NCBI RefSeq assembly: GCF_018919385.1
Contig: NZ_JAHLMF010000008.1
Location: 186,001-250,000 of the forward strand
Source of the DNA: Geomonas diazotrophica
GTDB taxonomy: Bacteria > Desulfobacterota > Desulfuromonadia > Geobacterales > Geobacteraceae
DNA length: 64,000 nucleotides
Direction of reading: 5' to 3'
The position numbers and the translations under genes were made by a program. The notes beneath the pieces were generated by a model. The model made no database searches. It was given only the letters and a program-made list of their open reading frames with translations, and was not told the DNA's origin. Positions 53,808 through 61,638 of the stretch are shown in pieces. The stretch's first letter is position 1. Each line of letters begins with the position of its first letter.

Positions 53808-54494
53808 ATGGTGAACGGAATCAGCGGTGCGGGCATGCGGCACAACCCCCAGGATTTTTACAAGAAGGTCGACAGCGACGGCTCCGGGGGAGTATCACAA
53901 ACCGAATTGCAGACCATGGCGGAGAAGTTGAAGGAGAAGAGCGGCACCACGCTCGATACCAGCGACGATGCCTTCAAAAGCTACGACAGCGATGGCGACG
54001 GCTCGCTCAGCATGGACGAGCTGAACACCTTGATGCAAAACGGCGGGTTCGGCCAGACGCATGGGATGCCTGACGGACCTCCGCCGGTGCCGCCACAGCA
54101 GGGGATGGAGGCATACGGTTCTGCGAGCGCGCAGAGCACCAGCCAGGACGATTTGGGCGCCGTCCTCGAAAGCTTGAAGGCGCTGGTGGAGAAGCTCTCT
54201 TCCGGCAGCGACGGGTCCGGCACCAGCACGGTCACAGGCACCGCAACCAGTGCAAGTACCAGCGCAAGTACCAGTGCAAGTACCAGCGCAAGCACCAGCA
54301 CCGCTACCGGCAACAGCGCCGCACGGGCCGACGGTTCCCAGCCGCCGGGTCCTCCCCCGGGCGGCATGCAGGACCGCTCCGGCTCCTCGCTCGAGGACCA
54401 GGTGAGCGAACTGCAGAAACTGATCGATTCGCTCTCGAAGTACGTCGATGCCGGCAGTACGCAGACGAGCTTGGTGTTGAGCGTGACCACATAG
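53808..54494 (+). CDS. EF-hand calcium-binding protein with Ser/Thr/Ala repeats
   Basis: 228-residue protein. Two EF-hand loops are visible, DSDGSGGVSQTE (about 23-34) and DSDGDGSLSMDE (about 61-72), each with the Asp/Asn-Asp-Gly-acid pattern of calcium binding. After a Pro-rich stretch there is a low-complexity block of STSA repeats (about 145-170) built from a 12-base repeat unit, then a coiled-coil-like C-terminal helix. There is no signal peptide. Similar 'XopAW-like' EF-hand proteins are found in other bacteria, with no fixed role. GGAGG precedes the ATG, and a terminator follows the gene. Confidence 0.8.
   Translation: MVNGISGAGMRHNPQDFYKKVDSDGSGGVSQTELQTMAEKLKEKSGTTLDTSDDAFKSYDSDGDGSLSMDELNTLMQNGGFGQTHGMPDGPPPVPPQQGMEAYGSASAQSTSQDDLGAVLESLKALVEKLSSGSDGSGTSTVTGTATSASTSASTSASTSASTSTATGNSAARADGSQPPGPPPGGMQDRSGSSLEDQVSELQKLIDSLSKYVDAGSTQTSLVLSVTT
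54246..54301 (+). repeat. 12-bp tandem repeat in the EF-hand gene
   Basis: About four copies of AGTACCAGCGCA (with AGTACCAGTGCA and AGCACCAGCACC variants) encode the STSA block. Such tracts can change length by slippage. Confidence 0.8.
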
Positions 54495-54519
54495 CGCTGC
54501 ACCGAGGTCGAAACTGAGT

Positions 54520-54558
54520 AGAGGAATTATCCCGTGCGGGTAATTCCTCTTTTCTTTG
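54520..54558 (+). terminator. Terminator of the EF-hand gene
   Basis: AGAGGAATTA and TAATTCCTCT flank CCCGTGCGGG; TTTTCTTT follows. Confidence 0.88.
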
Positions 54559-54684
54559 TCAGATCTTTTCACTCATTGTGGTGGCGTCGGAGCGAGAAAC
54601 TGCTATAACTCAGTAAAGTTTTACCGCTATGTTGATATCAGGTAACCACCTCGATAACACGCCACTCTCAAAGGAGGAAAAGTG

Positions 54685-56076
54685 ATGTCGCTTCGAAGAA
54701 TCAGCTGTTCGCTGTCCGCTCTGTCAGTCGTCGCGTTGTTCACAGCGCACGGCGTAATGGCAGAAGAGGCCGCACCGGCCAAGTTCAAGGCGAAAGACGT
54801 GAAATCCTGCTCGGTCTGTCACAAACCGGCCGAGGGTCAACTGCGCGCATTTTTCGACACCGTGGCGATGAAGTCGCAGACAATCCAGCTCAGGTTTGAC
54901 GACGGCGCCGAGGTGGTCAGCTTCGACAAGGATACCCTCAGGGTCCTCAACGGCGCCGTGCCCGGCAACCTCGAGAAATCGCTGCGGGCCATCAAGAAAG
55001 GGCACGAGGTCCGGGTCGTTTACACGGAAACGGGCAAGGGCCTGAAAAGCATCAGCGAGATCTCCATCAAGCCTCCCATGCAGGTGCCTGCCGAAAAACA
55101 GCTCAAGGTCGAGCAGGTAGAAAAGCTCGTCTCCGGCAAGGAAAAGTACACCCTGGTGGACGCGCGGCCGGCGCCCAAGTTCCAGGACGGGTCCATCCCG
55201 ACAGCCATCAACATCCCCTTCCCCGCCTTCCAGAAGAATCTCGACAAACTCCCCAAGGACAAGGGGGAACTGCTGGTCTACTTCTGTGCCGGCGTCACCT
55301 GAGCGCTCAGCCCCTCCTCCGCCCGTGAGGCGGAGAAACTCGGCTACACCAACGTAAAGATCTTCCACGACGGCATCCCCGAATGGAACAGCCGCAACTT
55401 CACCGTGTTGAGCGCTAAGTCCCTCAAGGAGGGGTGGCTCGACAAAGGGCTCTCCTTCGTGCTCATCGACGTGCGCCCCGAGTCAGAGGCGGGACAAGGG
55501 TTTATTCCGGGCGCGACCAACGTGCCGGAACGCGAGATGGATCAGGCCCTGGCGACCTTCCCGAAACGGGAGCTGAAGCCTCCGGTGGTCATTTATGATG
55601 CCAATGGTGACGGCAGCGCCGAGCGCGTCGCGGCCAAGTTGATCAAGGCGGGTTATCCGGGACCGCGCGTCCTCACCGGCGGATACGCCGCCTGGAAAGG
55701 TGCAGGCTACCAGGTCGCTGCGGGGAAACCGGCCGCACAGGTCGTCTACGTTCCCAAGCCAAAGCCCGGCACCATATCGGTGGCCGAGTTCCAGGCCTTC
55801 GCCCGTGGGATCCCGGCGGGGGTACAACTGCTGGATGTACGCGGCGCCGACGAAGTAGCCAAAACGGGGATGATCAAAGGCGCGGTCAACATACCCGCCG
55901 ACGAGATCGCCGACCGCCTGGCAGAGATCTCCAGGGACAAGAAGCTCGTGCTGCACTGCAACACCGGCACACGGGCAGAGATGGCCTACACCATCCTCAA
56001 GGAGAAGGGGTACCAGGTCCGGTACCTTGACGCTACCATAACACCCAACCAGGACGGAGGTTTCACCATCAAGTAA
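54685..56076 (+). CDS. Probable selenocysteine-containing, haem-containing triple-rhodanese protein (TGA at 55300-55302 read as Sec206)
   Basis: Read through the in-frame TGA, the gene encodes 463 residues. A signal peptide (about 1-26) is followed by CSVCH (42-46), a single c-type haem motif, and a small beta domain to about 135. Three rhodanese domains follow. Domain 1 (about 140-235) ends its active loop as CAGVT-Sec-ALSPSSA, that is C201 and Sec206. Domain 2 (about 240-335) has VIYDANGDGSAE, with Asp in place of the catalytic Cys. Domain 3 (about 355-455) has an intact LHCNTGTRAE. Both sides of the TGA keep frame, codon bias and rhodanese homology, and a SECIS-like hairpin follows, so this is not simply a broken gene. 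ATG 54685 (GGAGG seven bases upstream) is preferred over the adjacent GTG. A 9-haem cytochrome follows 77 bases later. Alternative: a recent nonsense mutation splitting one gene. Confidence 0.8.
55300..55335 (+). promoter_or_regulatory. UGA codon and SECIS-like hairpin
   Basis: After the TGA (55300-55302), CTCCGCC (55317-55323) pairs perfectly with GGCGGAG (55329-55335) around the loop CGTGA, which contains GU. The first loop G is 22 bases after the TGA. This fits the position, stem length and loop content known for bacterial SECIS elements that recruit SelB. Confidence 0.68.
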
Positions 56077-56153
56077 CTGCCGCGGCAGGGTGCCCTTGAA
56101 TCTGTGGGATGAATTCGTGCAGCCTGTCGAACAGCTGATGAAGGGAGGAGTGG

Positions 56154-58025
56154 ATGAAAGCCATTGCGATCGTTGTGCTCTCTCTGGTTGTCTCGGGTAC
56201 GGCTTGGGGCCTCGGTGCAGACTCTCAGTGCATCGTTTGTCACAGTGACAGGAACATGTTGAAGTCGCTTGGCGCGGAGGCCATGTACCTCGACCCTGCG
56301 CAGGTGGACCGCGAGGTCAACATGCCTGGGGTGACCTGCGTCGACTGTCACCTCGGCGCCGCAAACGAAAAGGACAAGGAAAACGCCCACCGGGGCATGC
56401 TGCGCCCCTTCCTGGTCGGGGTGGGCCCGAGAGTCAAGGGGGAGGCGCTGTCCCGGCAGGCGGCAGGGGCGGTAAAGGCCCTGGTACCGCGCTCCTCCGA
56501 CATGGAGGCCCTGACGCCGGAAGGGGACCCGGCAAAACTTGCCGGGCTCGGGATCAAGGCGGTGGCCGGCATCCACTGGCAGGACCGTGATCACAAAACC
56601 TTCGCATTTTCCCCCGACATCGCCCGCAAGACCTGCGGCAGGTGCCATGCACAGGAGGTGCAGGATTACGCGAGCTCGGAGATGGGGCTGCTGAAACACC
56701 AGAGATCGTTCCGCAAATGGTCGGAGCAGCTCCCCGGTCCCCAGAACTGCGGCATGTGGTTCGGGCAGAACTACGACAACCTAAGGAGTCAAACCGCCGT
56801 CCCCTACTCCGAAGCGCAGAACGACGCATCAAACCGCGCCTGCAACATGTGCCATCCGGGATGCAACGACTGTCACTACAAACCGCACGCGGGAACCGGC
56901 AGCCACAGTTTCGGCATTCCCGACACCACCAGTTGCTACGGCGGCCGCCGCGGCACCATTTGCCACGCCGGCCCCATGGACCGCAGGCGCGGCGCCGGGT
57001 ACTTCCGCGGCGATTACTCCTTTCCTCCCAACCTCCCCCAGGAGGCGCACTTCAAGGCGGGGATCACCTGCATCGACTGCCATAAGCCCCAACACCACCA
57101 GTTCGGCCACCTGGGCTCGCCCCAGGCGCGTGCCGCCTGTGCCAACTGCCATGCCGAGATCGTAAAGGCGGTGCAGAGTTCGGCGCACGCCAAGGTGGAC
57201 TGCGCAACCTGCCACGTTACCGTGGTCGGCGCCTACCAGTACACCTTCTGGGGGCCCGGAGTCACCTTCGGAGTGGAGACGCCGTACGGAAAACACAAGG
57301 AGTACTACGGCACCCGCGATCTCCCCACCGTCATCAAAAACGCGGACGGACGCTGGATCGGGGTGAAGCCCTACCCCATGGCGGTAATGAACCAGACCGC
57401 GGAACTCGCCCCTACCGGGCTTATGTTCCGGGAGATCTCGAAACGGCGCGTACCGGGGAACCCCTCCATCGGGGAGCCCGCATTCTTCGAGGCGGTGCGT
57501 GGGGCGCGCGACGTCAACGACGCCTACATCGGCGTCGGCACCCGCAGCGATCTTCCCTCCCGCAACAAGGCGATCCTCTGGGTACAGATGGACAAGATGA
57601 GCCACGCCCTGGGCAAGCCCCGCGGCTGCGCTACCTGCCACGACTCGCCGACGCAGGTGGGCAGATCGGAATGGAACTACTTCGAGAAGTCCGACGTGAA
57701 AAAACCCTTCAAGGGGAGTTACAAGGTGCTTGCGGACAAGGACGGGTTGAGGTTCACCGAGCAGGTGTGGGAAAAACCGGAACCGGCCGGGAACCGGAAG
57801 CTGGAGGATTTTGCTCCCTTTACCCTCCTCCCCGCAAGCGCATGGGACGTGAAAGGGATCAACTTCTCGCTTCCCTACGACAAGAAGAAGACGGACGCGG
57901 CGCGCAAGGAGCTCGACCTCTTCCTGGCGGAGCTCGCCGGGCGCAAGGACGCGGAAGGAGCGCGCCTGCGGGGGATAGCCTATCACAACCTCGAGCTTGC
58001 CAAGTCGATGCTGCAAAAACGTTAG
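56154..58025 (+). CDS. Multihaem c-type cytochrome (nine CXXCH, possibly a tenth atypical site)
   Basis: 623-residue exported electron carrier or oxidoreductase; signal peptide about 1-19. Nine canonical haem motifs are present: CIVCH, CVDCH, CGRCH, CNMCH, CNDCH, CIDCH, CANCH and two CATCH. An extra segment, SCYGGRRGTICH, has CX8CH spacing and could bind a tenth haem. Between about residues 350 and 470 lies a long haem-free insertion (VGAYQYTFWGPGV...), and the last 120 residues are haem-free too, so this is more than a simple wire and may have a substrate site. No named family was recognised with certainty. GGAGG precedes the ATG. It lies downstream of the selenocysteine rhodanese on the same strand with no terminator between, so the two probably form one operon. 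Confidence 0.88.
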   Translation: MKAIAIVVLSLVVSGTAWGLGADSQCIVCHSDRNMLKSLGAEAMYLDPAQVDREVNMPGVTCVDCHLGAANEKDKENAHRGMLRPFLVGVGPRVKGEALSRQAAGAVKALVPRSSDMEALTPEGDPAKLAGLGIKAVAGIHWQDRDHKTFAFSPDIARKTCGRCHAQEVQDYASSEMGLLKHQRSFRKWSEQLPGPQNCGMWFGQNYDNLRSQTAVPYSEAQNDASNRACNMCHPGCNDCHYKPHAGTGSHSFGIPDTTSCYGGRRGTICHAGPMDRRRGAGYFRGDYSFPPNLPQEAHFKAGITCIDCHKPQHHQFGHLGSPQARAACANCHAEIVKAVQSSAHAKVDCATCHVTVVGAYQYTFWGPGVTFGVETPYGKHKEYYGTRDLPTVIKNADGRWIGVKPYPMAVMNQTAELAPTGLMFREISKRRVPGNPSIGEPAFFEAVRGARDVNDAYIGVGTRSDLPSRNKAILWVQMDKMSHALGKPRGCATCHDSPTQVGRSEWNYFEKSDVKKPFKGSYKVLADKDGLRFTEQVWEKPEPAGNRKLEDFAPFTLLPASAWDVKGINFSLPYDKKKTDAARKELDLFLAELAGRKDAEGARLRGIAYHNLELAKSMLQKR

Positions 58026-58062
58026 GGCCGCCTTTTTGGCGGAGCGGGCGCACTCCACACAC

Positions 58063-58102
58063 AAAGAAGGGCCCGCTGCCGGTGGCAGCGCGCCCTTTCT
58101 TT
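58063..58102. terminator. Bidirectional terminator between the cytochrome and the small secreted gene
   Basis: Stem AAAGAAGGGC-CGCTGCC / GGCAGCG-GCCCTTTCTTT around GGT, with T-runs usable in both directions. Confidence 0.85.
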
Positions 58103-58144
58103 ACCGCGGCCAAAGAGGCAGGGACCTGAAAGGCCCCTCCCCCG

Positions 58145-58450
58145 CTAGTGCCTGTTCAGCACGCGCAGCGTATCGTTGGCCTCCTGAAGTTTCTTCTTGA
58201 GGATCTTCAGTTCCTCGACCGTGTAGGTGGTGGCGCCCTGCTCGTTGATGGCGACCTGCAGCTTCCTGATCTTGTCCTGGATGCTGTCGACCTGGTTGTT
58301 GCAATCCTTCAGGAGCATCGCGCACTCTTTCTCGCACTGGGCGTCGCCGGTTTTGTGCATGCTGCCGTGGTTCGGGGCCTCGTCAGCCAGTACCGGGGTT
58401 ACCGCCGCGAAAAGGGATACCGCCATGAGTACCAAGAGTTTACGTTTCAT
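58145..58450 (-). CDS. Small secreted protein with Cys-rich N-terminal helix
   Basis: 101-residue exported protein. A signal peptide covers about 1-22 (MKRKLLVLMAVSLFAAVTPVLA). The mature part begins with His residues and three cysteines in CEKECAMLLKDC (about 39-50), then a predicted helix or coiled coil to the end (DSIQDKIRKLQVAINEQG). The spacing C-x3-C-x6-C is not a haem or rubredoxin motif; metal or disulfide binding is possible. GGAGG lies upstream of the ATG. It is convergent with the 9-haem cytochrome. No family name could be assigned. Confidence 0.75.
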   Translation of the reverse strand: MKRKLLVLMAVSLFAAVTPVLADEAPNHGSMHKTGDAQCEKECAMLLKDCNNQVDSIQDKIRKLQVAINEQGATTYTVEELKILKKKLQEANDTLRVLNRH

Positions 58451-58688
58451 TGTTACATCCTCCTTTTATCGAGAGATTTTGTTGCGCTTCATTACGCACC
58501 TGTTCAACTAATAGCATCGGGCGTGCCAAATCGTAACTAGTTGAAATATCGAATCTCCTTTCAAGAGGAAGTCCAAAACTAGAGAATATTCAACAACACC
58601 AGTGGCTTATTCGGCAAGAGTTCACCGGGATCCGCCTTGGTTATAGCGGCACGCCCCTTTCCATCTGCAGGGGCTGAAGGAGTAAGGG
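58451..58688. promoter_or_regulatory. Divergent intergenic region, small secreted protein / OYE gene
   Basis: 238 bases with an A/T-rich centre (58520-58610). Divergent promoters must lie here; no clean -35/-10 pair was fixed. Confidence 0.4.
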
Positions 58689-59789
58689 ATGGCACAACTT
58701 TTCGAAGAGGCTTGCCTTGGGAAGCTAAGTCTGAAAAACCGATTCGTGCGATCGGCGACCTGGGAGGGGCTCGCGGCTGAGGATGGCTCCGTCACGCCCA
58801 GGCTGACGGATATGATGGTGGAGCTGGCGAGCAACGACATCGGGCTGATCATCACCGGCTACGCCTTTGTCACCAAGGGGGGACAATCCACCCCCTGGCA
58901 GATGGCGGCCTGGGACGACCGGTTTCTCCCGGGCCTAGCCAGCATGACCGAGGCGGTACACGCAGCGGGTGCCAGGATCGCGCTGCAGCTTGTGCACGCC
59001 GGCCGATTTTCGTCGCAGGAACTGACCGGCGAGCGCCCGAGGGTCCCCTCGGCGGACGGCCCGCTCAACCAGGCCCTCACCACCGGCGAGATCGAAGGGC
59101 TCATTGCCGCCTTCGCGGACGCGGCCGCCAGGGGGAAAGCGGCGGGCTTCGACGCGGTGCAGCTCCACGCCGCACACGGCTTTTTGCTGAGCGAGTTTCT
59201 CTCCCCCGCTTTCAACCGGCGCGAGGACAGCTACGGAGGCAGCCTGCAGAACCGGGCCAGGCTGCTCCTGGACGTGGTCCACGCGGTGCGGCGCAAGGTG
59301 GGAGAGGCATACCCGATCCTCGTGAAGATGAATTCCGACGATTTCCTGGAGGACGGCATGACGGCGGAGGAAGCCCTCCAGGTCGCCCAACTTCTGGAAA
59401 AGGCCTCGGTCGATGCCATCGAGTTTTCCGGCGGCACCCCGCTGTCGGAGGAGCTGATTCCGCCTCGCCCAGGGGAACTGACCAGCAGGGAGCACGAGGT
59501 CTACTACCGGGCGGCCGCGCAGGACTACCAGAAACAGGTGGGGATACCGCTGATCCTCGTGGGGGGGATCCGTTCCTTCGAGGTGGCGGAAGAATTGGTG
59601 CAGCGGGAAGAGGCCCAGTTCATCGCCCTCAGTCGCCCCCTGATCGGTGAACCGGACCTGGTGCGGAGATGGCGCGAGGGAGACCGCGCCAAGTCGGTCT
59701 GCCTCTCATGCAACGGCTGTTTCGGTCCGGCGCTGGAGGGGTTGGGGGTGCGCTGCGTGGTCCTCGAACCGGAACAGGATCGGGCCTAG
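58689..59789 (+). CDS. NADH:flavin oxidoreductase, old yellow enzyme family
   Basis: 366-residue FMN-dependent TIM-barrel reductase. FMN-site phrases are LKNRFVRSATWEG, the substrate-binding pair in QLHAAHGFLLSEFLSP (H-x-x-H) and the C-terminal ALSRPLIGEPDLVRRW. Four cysteines near the end (CLSCNGCFG ... RC) resemble the [4Fe-4S] site in longer 2,4-dienoyl-CoA reductase-like members, but they are at the C-terminus of a single-domain protein, so a cluster is only possible. Likely reduces activated double bonds. AAGGAG precedes the ATG, and a hairpin follows the stop. Confidence 0.9.
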   Translation: MAQLFEEACLGKLSLKNRFVRSATWEGLAAEDGSVTPRLTDMMVELASNDIGLIITGYAFVTKGGQSTPWQMAAWDDRFLPGLASMTEAVHAAGARIALQLVHAGRFSSQELTGERPRVPSADGPLNQALTTGEIEGLIAAFADAAARGKAAGFDAVQLHAAHGFLLSEFLSPAFNRREDSYGGSLQNRARLLLDVVHAVRRKVGEAYPILVKMNSDDFLEDGMTAEEALQVAQLLEKASVDAIEFSGGTPLSEELIPPRPGELTSREHEVYYRAAAQDYQKQVGIPLILVGGIRSFEVAEELVQREEAQFIALSRPLIGEPDLVRRWREGDRAKSVCLSCNGCFGPALEGLGVRCVVLEPEQDRA

Positions 59790-59794
59790 GCAAA

Positions 59795-59826
59795 GCGCCC
59801 CCTGCGGCGAAGCCGCAGGGGGCGCA
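59795..59826. terminator. Hairpin between convergent OYE and hypothetical genes
   Basis: Perfect 14-bp stem GCGCCCCCTGCGGC / GCCGCAGGGGGCGC with loop GAA; only short T-runs follow in either direction. Confidence 0.7.
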
Positions 59827-59848
59827 GTCGTTCGGATATTCGTGCCGG

Positions 59849-60802
59849 CTAAGTCGGAATGTTCACCAGGGAGACCACCAGTCTCCTCCCCTCGGCGTCG
59901 CACAGTACGTCGAGGTTGATCTCGCGGGCTTCGGGGCCGGCCTCCTTGCGCTTGATCCCCATCCGGTCCACGACCAGCGTCTCCTTCCCCACCCACAGAT
60001 GCTCCTCGGCTCGCCCCAGTACGTCGGCAACCACACCCAGGTAGACCTCCAGCATCTTGTCGTCCTTCCCTATCTCCAAAAGCTGCTCCTCGATCTGTGC
60101 CAACCGTTGCTCCAGGGTCGCCACGTCCGGTTCCGCTCCCGAGCCGGGACCGAAGCCGAAGCCGCCGCGGCGCAACAGGGATAGCTTGGAGCCCAAAAGC
60201 GTGCGGTGCTTCTCAAGGTTGCCCCGCCGCGTCTTGATCTCGGTGATCCTCCCAAGCGCTATGCGCAGCAGGTGATCGTAGGCGCGGCGCTTCAACAGGT
60301 AGCGGGTCTCCTCTTCCTTGTCGTTTAGGTCGATGAGCCTGTGTCCTTCGAAACTGACCGTCACCTGCGGTACGTCGCGCAGCACCACGTCGCCTGACAT
60401 CGCGGCGCCCAGGGTGAGCCGCTCCTGCTTCTCCATGAGCAACAGCCCCGTCGCCACGCGTTGCCCGTCCCCCGGTTTGCCGCGCAGTTGCGCGAGCCCC
60501 GGGTCACGCTCCAGGAACAGTCCCATCTCCGAAGCGGAGATGAAATACGTGCGCAGGTTGGTCTCCTCGTCGTAGCGCTGCGGGTCGAGTGCCAGGATCG
60601 GGCCGGTGCCGTCCACAAGCGACACCACGTGGTCGATGGCATGCAGCACGGCCGGGCGGAGCTTCTTCTTGTAGCCGAAAACGGCACGGATCCAGGGATC
60701 GGTGCCGTCGACGGCGCGCTCTATGGCTTTGTTGACCAGGGATTCCGGCACGGCACCTCCTCGCGTGCCCCGCCTGAAGATGGAATGTAGGAACCTCAGC
60801 AA
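59849..60802 (-). CDS. Conserved hypothetical protein of the MlaA operon
   Basis: 317-residue soluble protein with no signal peptide. I do not recognise a named family. Visible features are an N-terminal helical segment (VNKAIERAVDGTDPWIRAVFGYKKKLRPAVLHAIDHVV) around 20-60, an alpha/beta centre with TYFISASEMGLFLER, then a coiled-coil stretch (about 195-250) containing a Gly-rich hinge, and a beta-rich C-terminus. It begins with TTG; GGAGGT lies five bases upstream, making that start likely. It follows mlaA by 15 bases and closes the operon, so a link to envelope lipid traffic is inferred only from position. Confidence 0.7.
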   Translation of the reverse strand: MLRFLHSIFRRGTRGGAVPESLVNKAIERAVDGTDPWIRAVFGYKKKLRPAVLHAIDHVVSLVDGTGPILALDPQRYDEETNLRTYFISASEMGLFLERDPGLAQLRGKPGDGQRVATGLLLMEKQERLTLGAAMSGDVVLRDVPQVTVSFEGHRLIDLNDKEEETRYLLKRRAYDHLLRIALGRITEIKTRRGNLEKHRTLLGSKLSLLRRGGFGFGPGSGAEPDVATLEQRLAQIEEQLLEIGKDDKMLEVYLGVVADVLGRAEEHLWVGKETLVVDRMGIKRKEAGPEAREINLDVLCDAEGRRLVVSLVNIPT

Positions 60803-60817
60803 CTGCTACCTCCGGAC

Positions 60818-61636
60818 TTACTTCTTCTCTTTGGTCTGCTCGATGTCGTAGTCGCGCTTCATGGTGTACAGGGTCCGGATCAGCTCGTATTCGAAGGGGG
60901 AGCCGGTCTGGCGGTACCTGAAGGGGGTGCGATGCCTGCGGTCCACGGCATAGACACCGGCATAGGCGTAGGTGGCGGTGTTGTCGTTTAGCCAGGCCAA
61001 CGGGCCGATGTAGTCAACGGTGGCCGCATCGGCGACCAGCCCGGCGGTATCCCGGACGTTGGAGGCGCCGAGCACAGGGAGCATCAGGTAGGTCCCGCTC
61101 CCGGTGCCGTAGTGCCCGAGCGTGAGCCCGAAATCCTCGGTCTGGCGCTTGAGCCCCATCTTCTTCGCCTGATCCCAAAGGCCTCCGATGCCGATGGTCG
61201 AGTTGATCACGAAGCGGCTCACCGTGACGCCGGCGCCCTTCAGATTGAACTGCATAAGATTATTAGTCAAGTTGGTAATTTCACCCAGGTTGTCGAGGGC
61301 GTCGGAAACCCGGTCCTCGAGGTAGTTGGGCATGATGAACTCGTAGCCGCGCACCACGGGGCGGTACAGGTACTCGTCGAAGTAGTAGTTGAACCGGTAG
61401 CTGCCGCGGTTGAACCCCTCCACCGAGTCATTCACGTCCAGCATGTTGGGCTGCCCAGGCTTGACCAGGTCCTCGTAGCGCCTGAGCGGCGGCTCGACCG
61501 GACCGGTGACCTTGGGCATCGAGCTGCAGGCGGAAAGCAGCACCAAGAGCAGCAGCGGCACCAGGAACCGCCCTCCCCCCCCGGTCCCTTTTCCGCGCGA
61601 CAGCGAGCAAGGCATGTGATCGGCGATTTTTTTCAT
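60818..61636 (-). CDS. mlaA: MlaA-family outer-membrane lipoprotein (VacJ)
   Basis: Component of the Mla system that removes mislocalised phospholipids from the outer leaflet of the outer membrane. The 272-residue lipoprotein has a signal ending LLSAC. It carries family phrases: DPLEGFNR-like DSVEGFNRGSYRFN, the RISDALDNLGE-like VSDALDNLGEITNL, FVINSTIGIGGLWD and GTGSGTYLMLPVLGASNVRD. ATG 61636 has GGAGGAG upstream and lies two bases after the stop of the hydrolase gene, with which it is co-translated. Other Mla genes (mlaBCDEF) are not in the window. Confidence 0.94.
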   Translation of the reverse strand: MKKIADHMPCSLSRGKGTGGGGRFLVPLLLLVLLSACSSMPKVTGPVEPPLRRYEDLVKPGQPNMLDVNDSVEGFNRGSYRFNYYFDEYLYRPVVRGYEFIMPNYLEDRVSDALDNLGEITNLTNNLMQFNLKGAGVTVSRFVINSTIGIGGLWDQAKKMGLKRQTEDFGLTLGHYGTGSGTYLMLPVLGASNVRDTAGLVADAATVDYIGPLAWLNDNTATYAYAGVYAVDRRHRTPFRYRQTGSPFEYELIRTLYTMKRDYDIEQTKEKK

Positions 61637-61638
61637 GA

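Noticed and set aside
55300-55302. TGA as an ordinary stop, giving a 205-residue protein and a separate downstream rhodanese gene
   Set aside because: The downstream part has no ribosome-binding site near a start, the reading frame and rhodanese homology continue unbroken across the TGA, and a SECIS-like hairpin follows. A nonsense mutation remains the main alternative.
58145-58450. Haem or rubredoxin protein in the small secreted gene
   Set aside because: Its cysteine spacing (C-x3-C-x6-C) and lack of CXXCH or CPxC fit neither.
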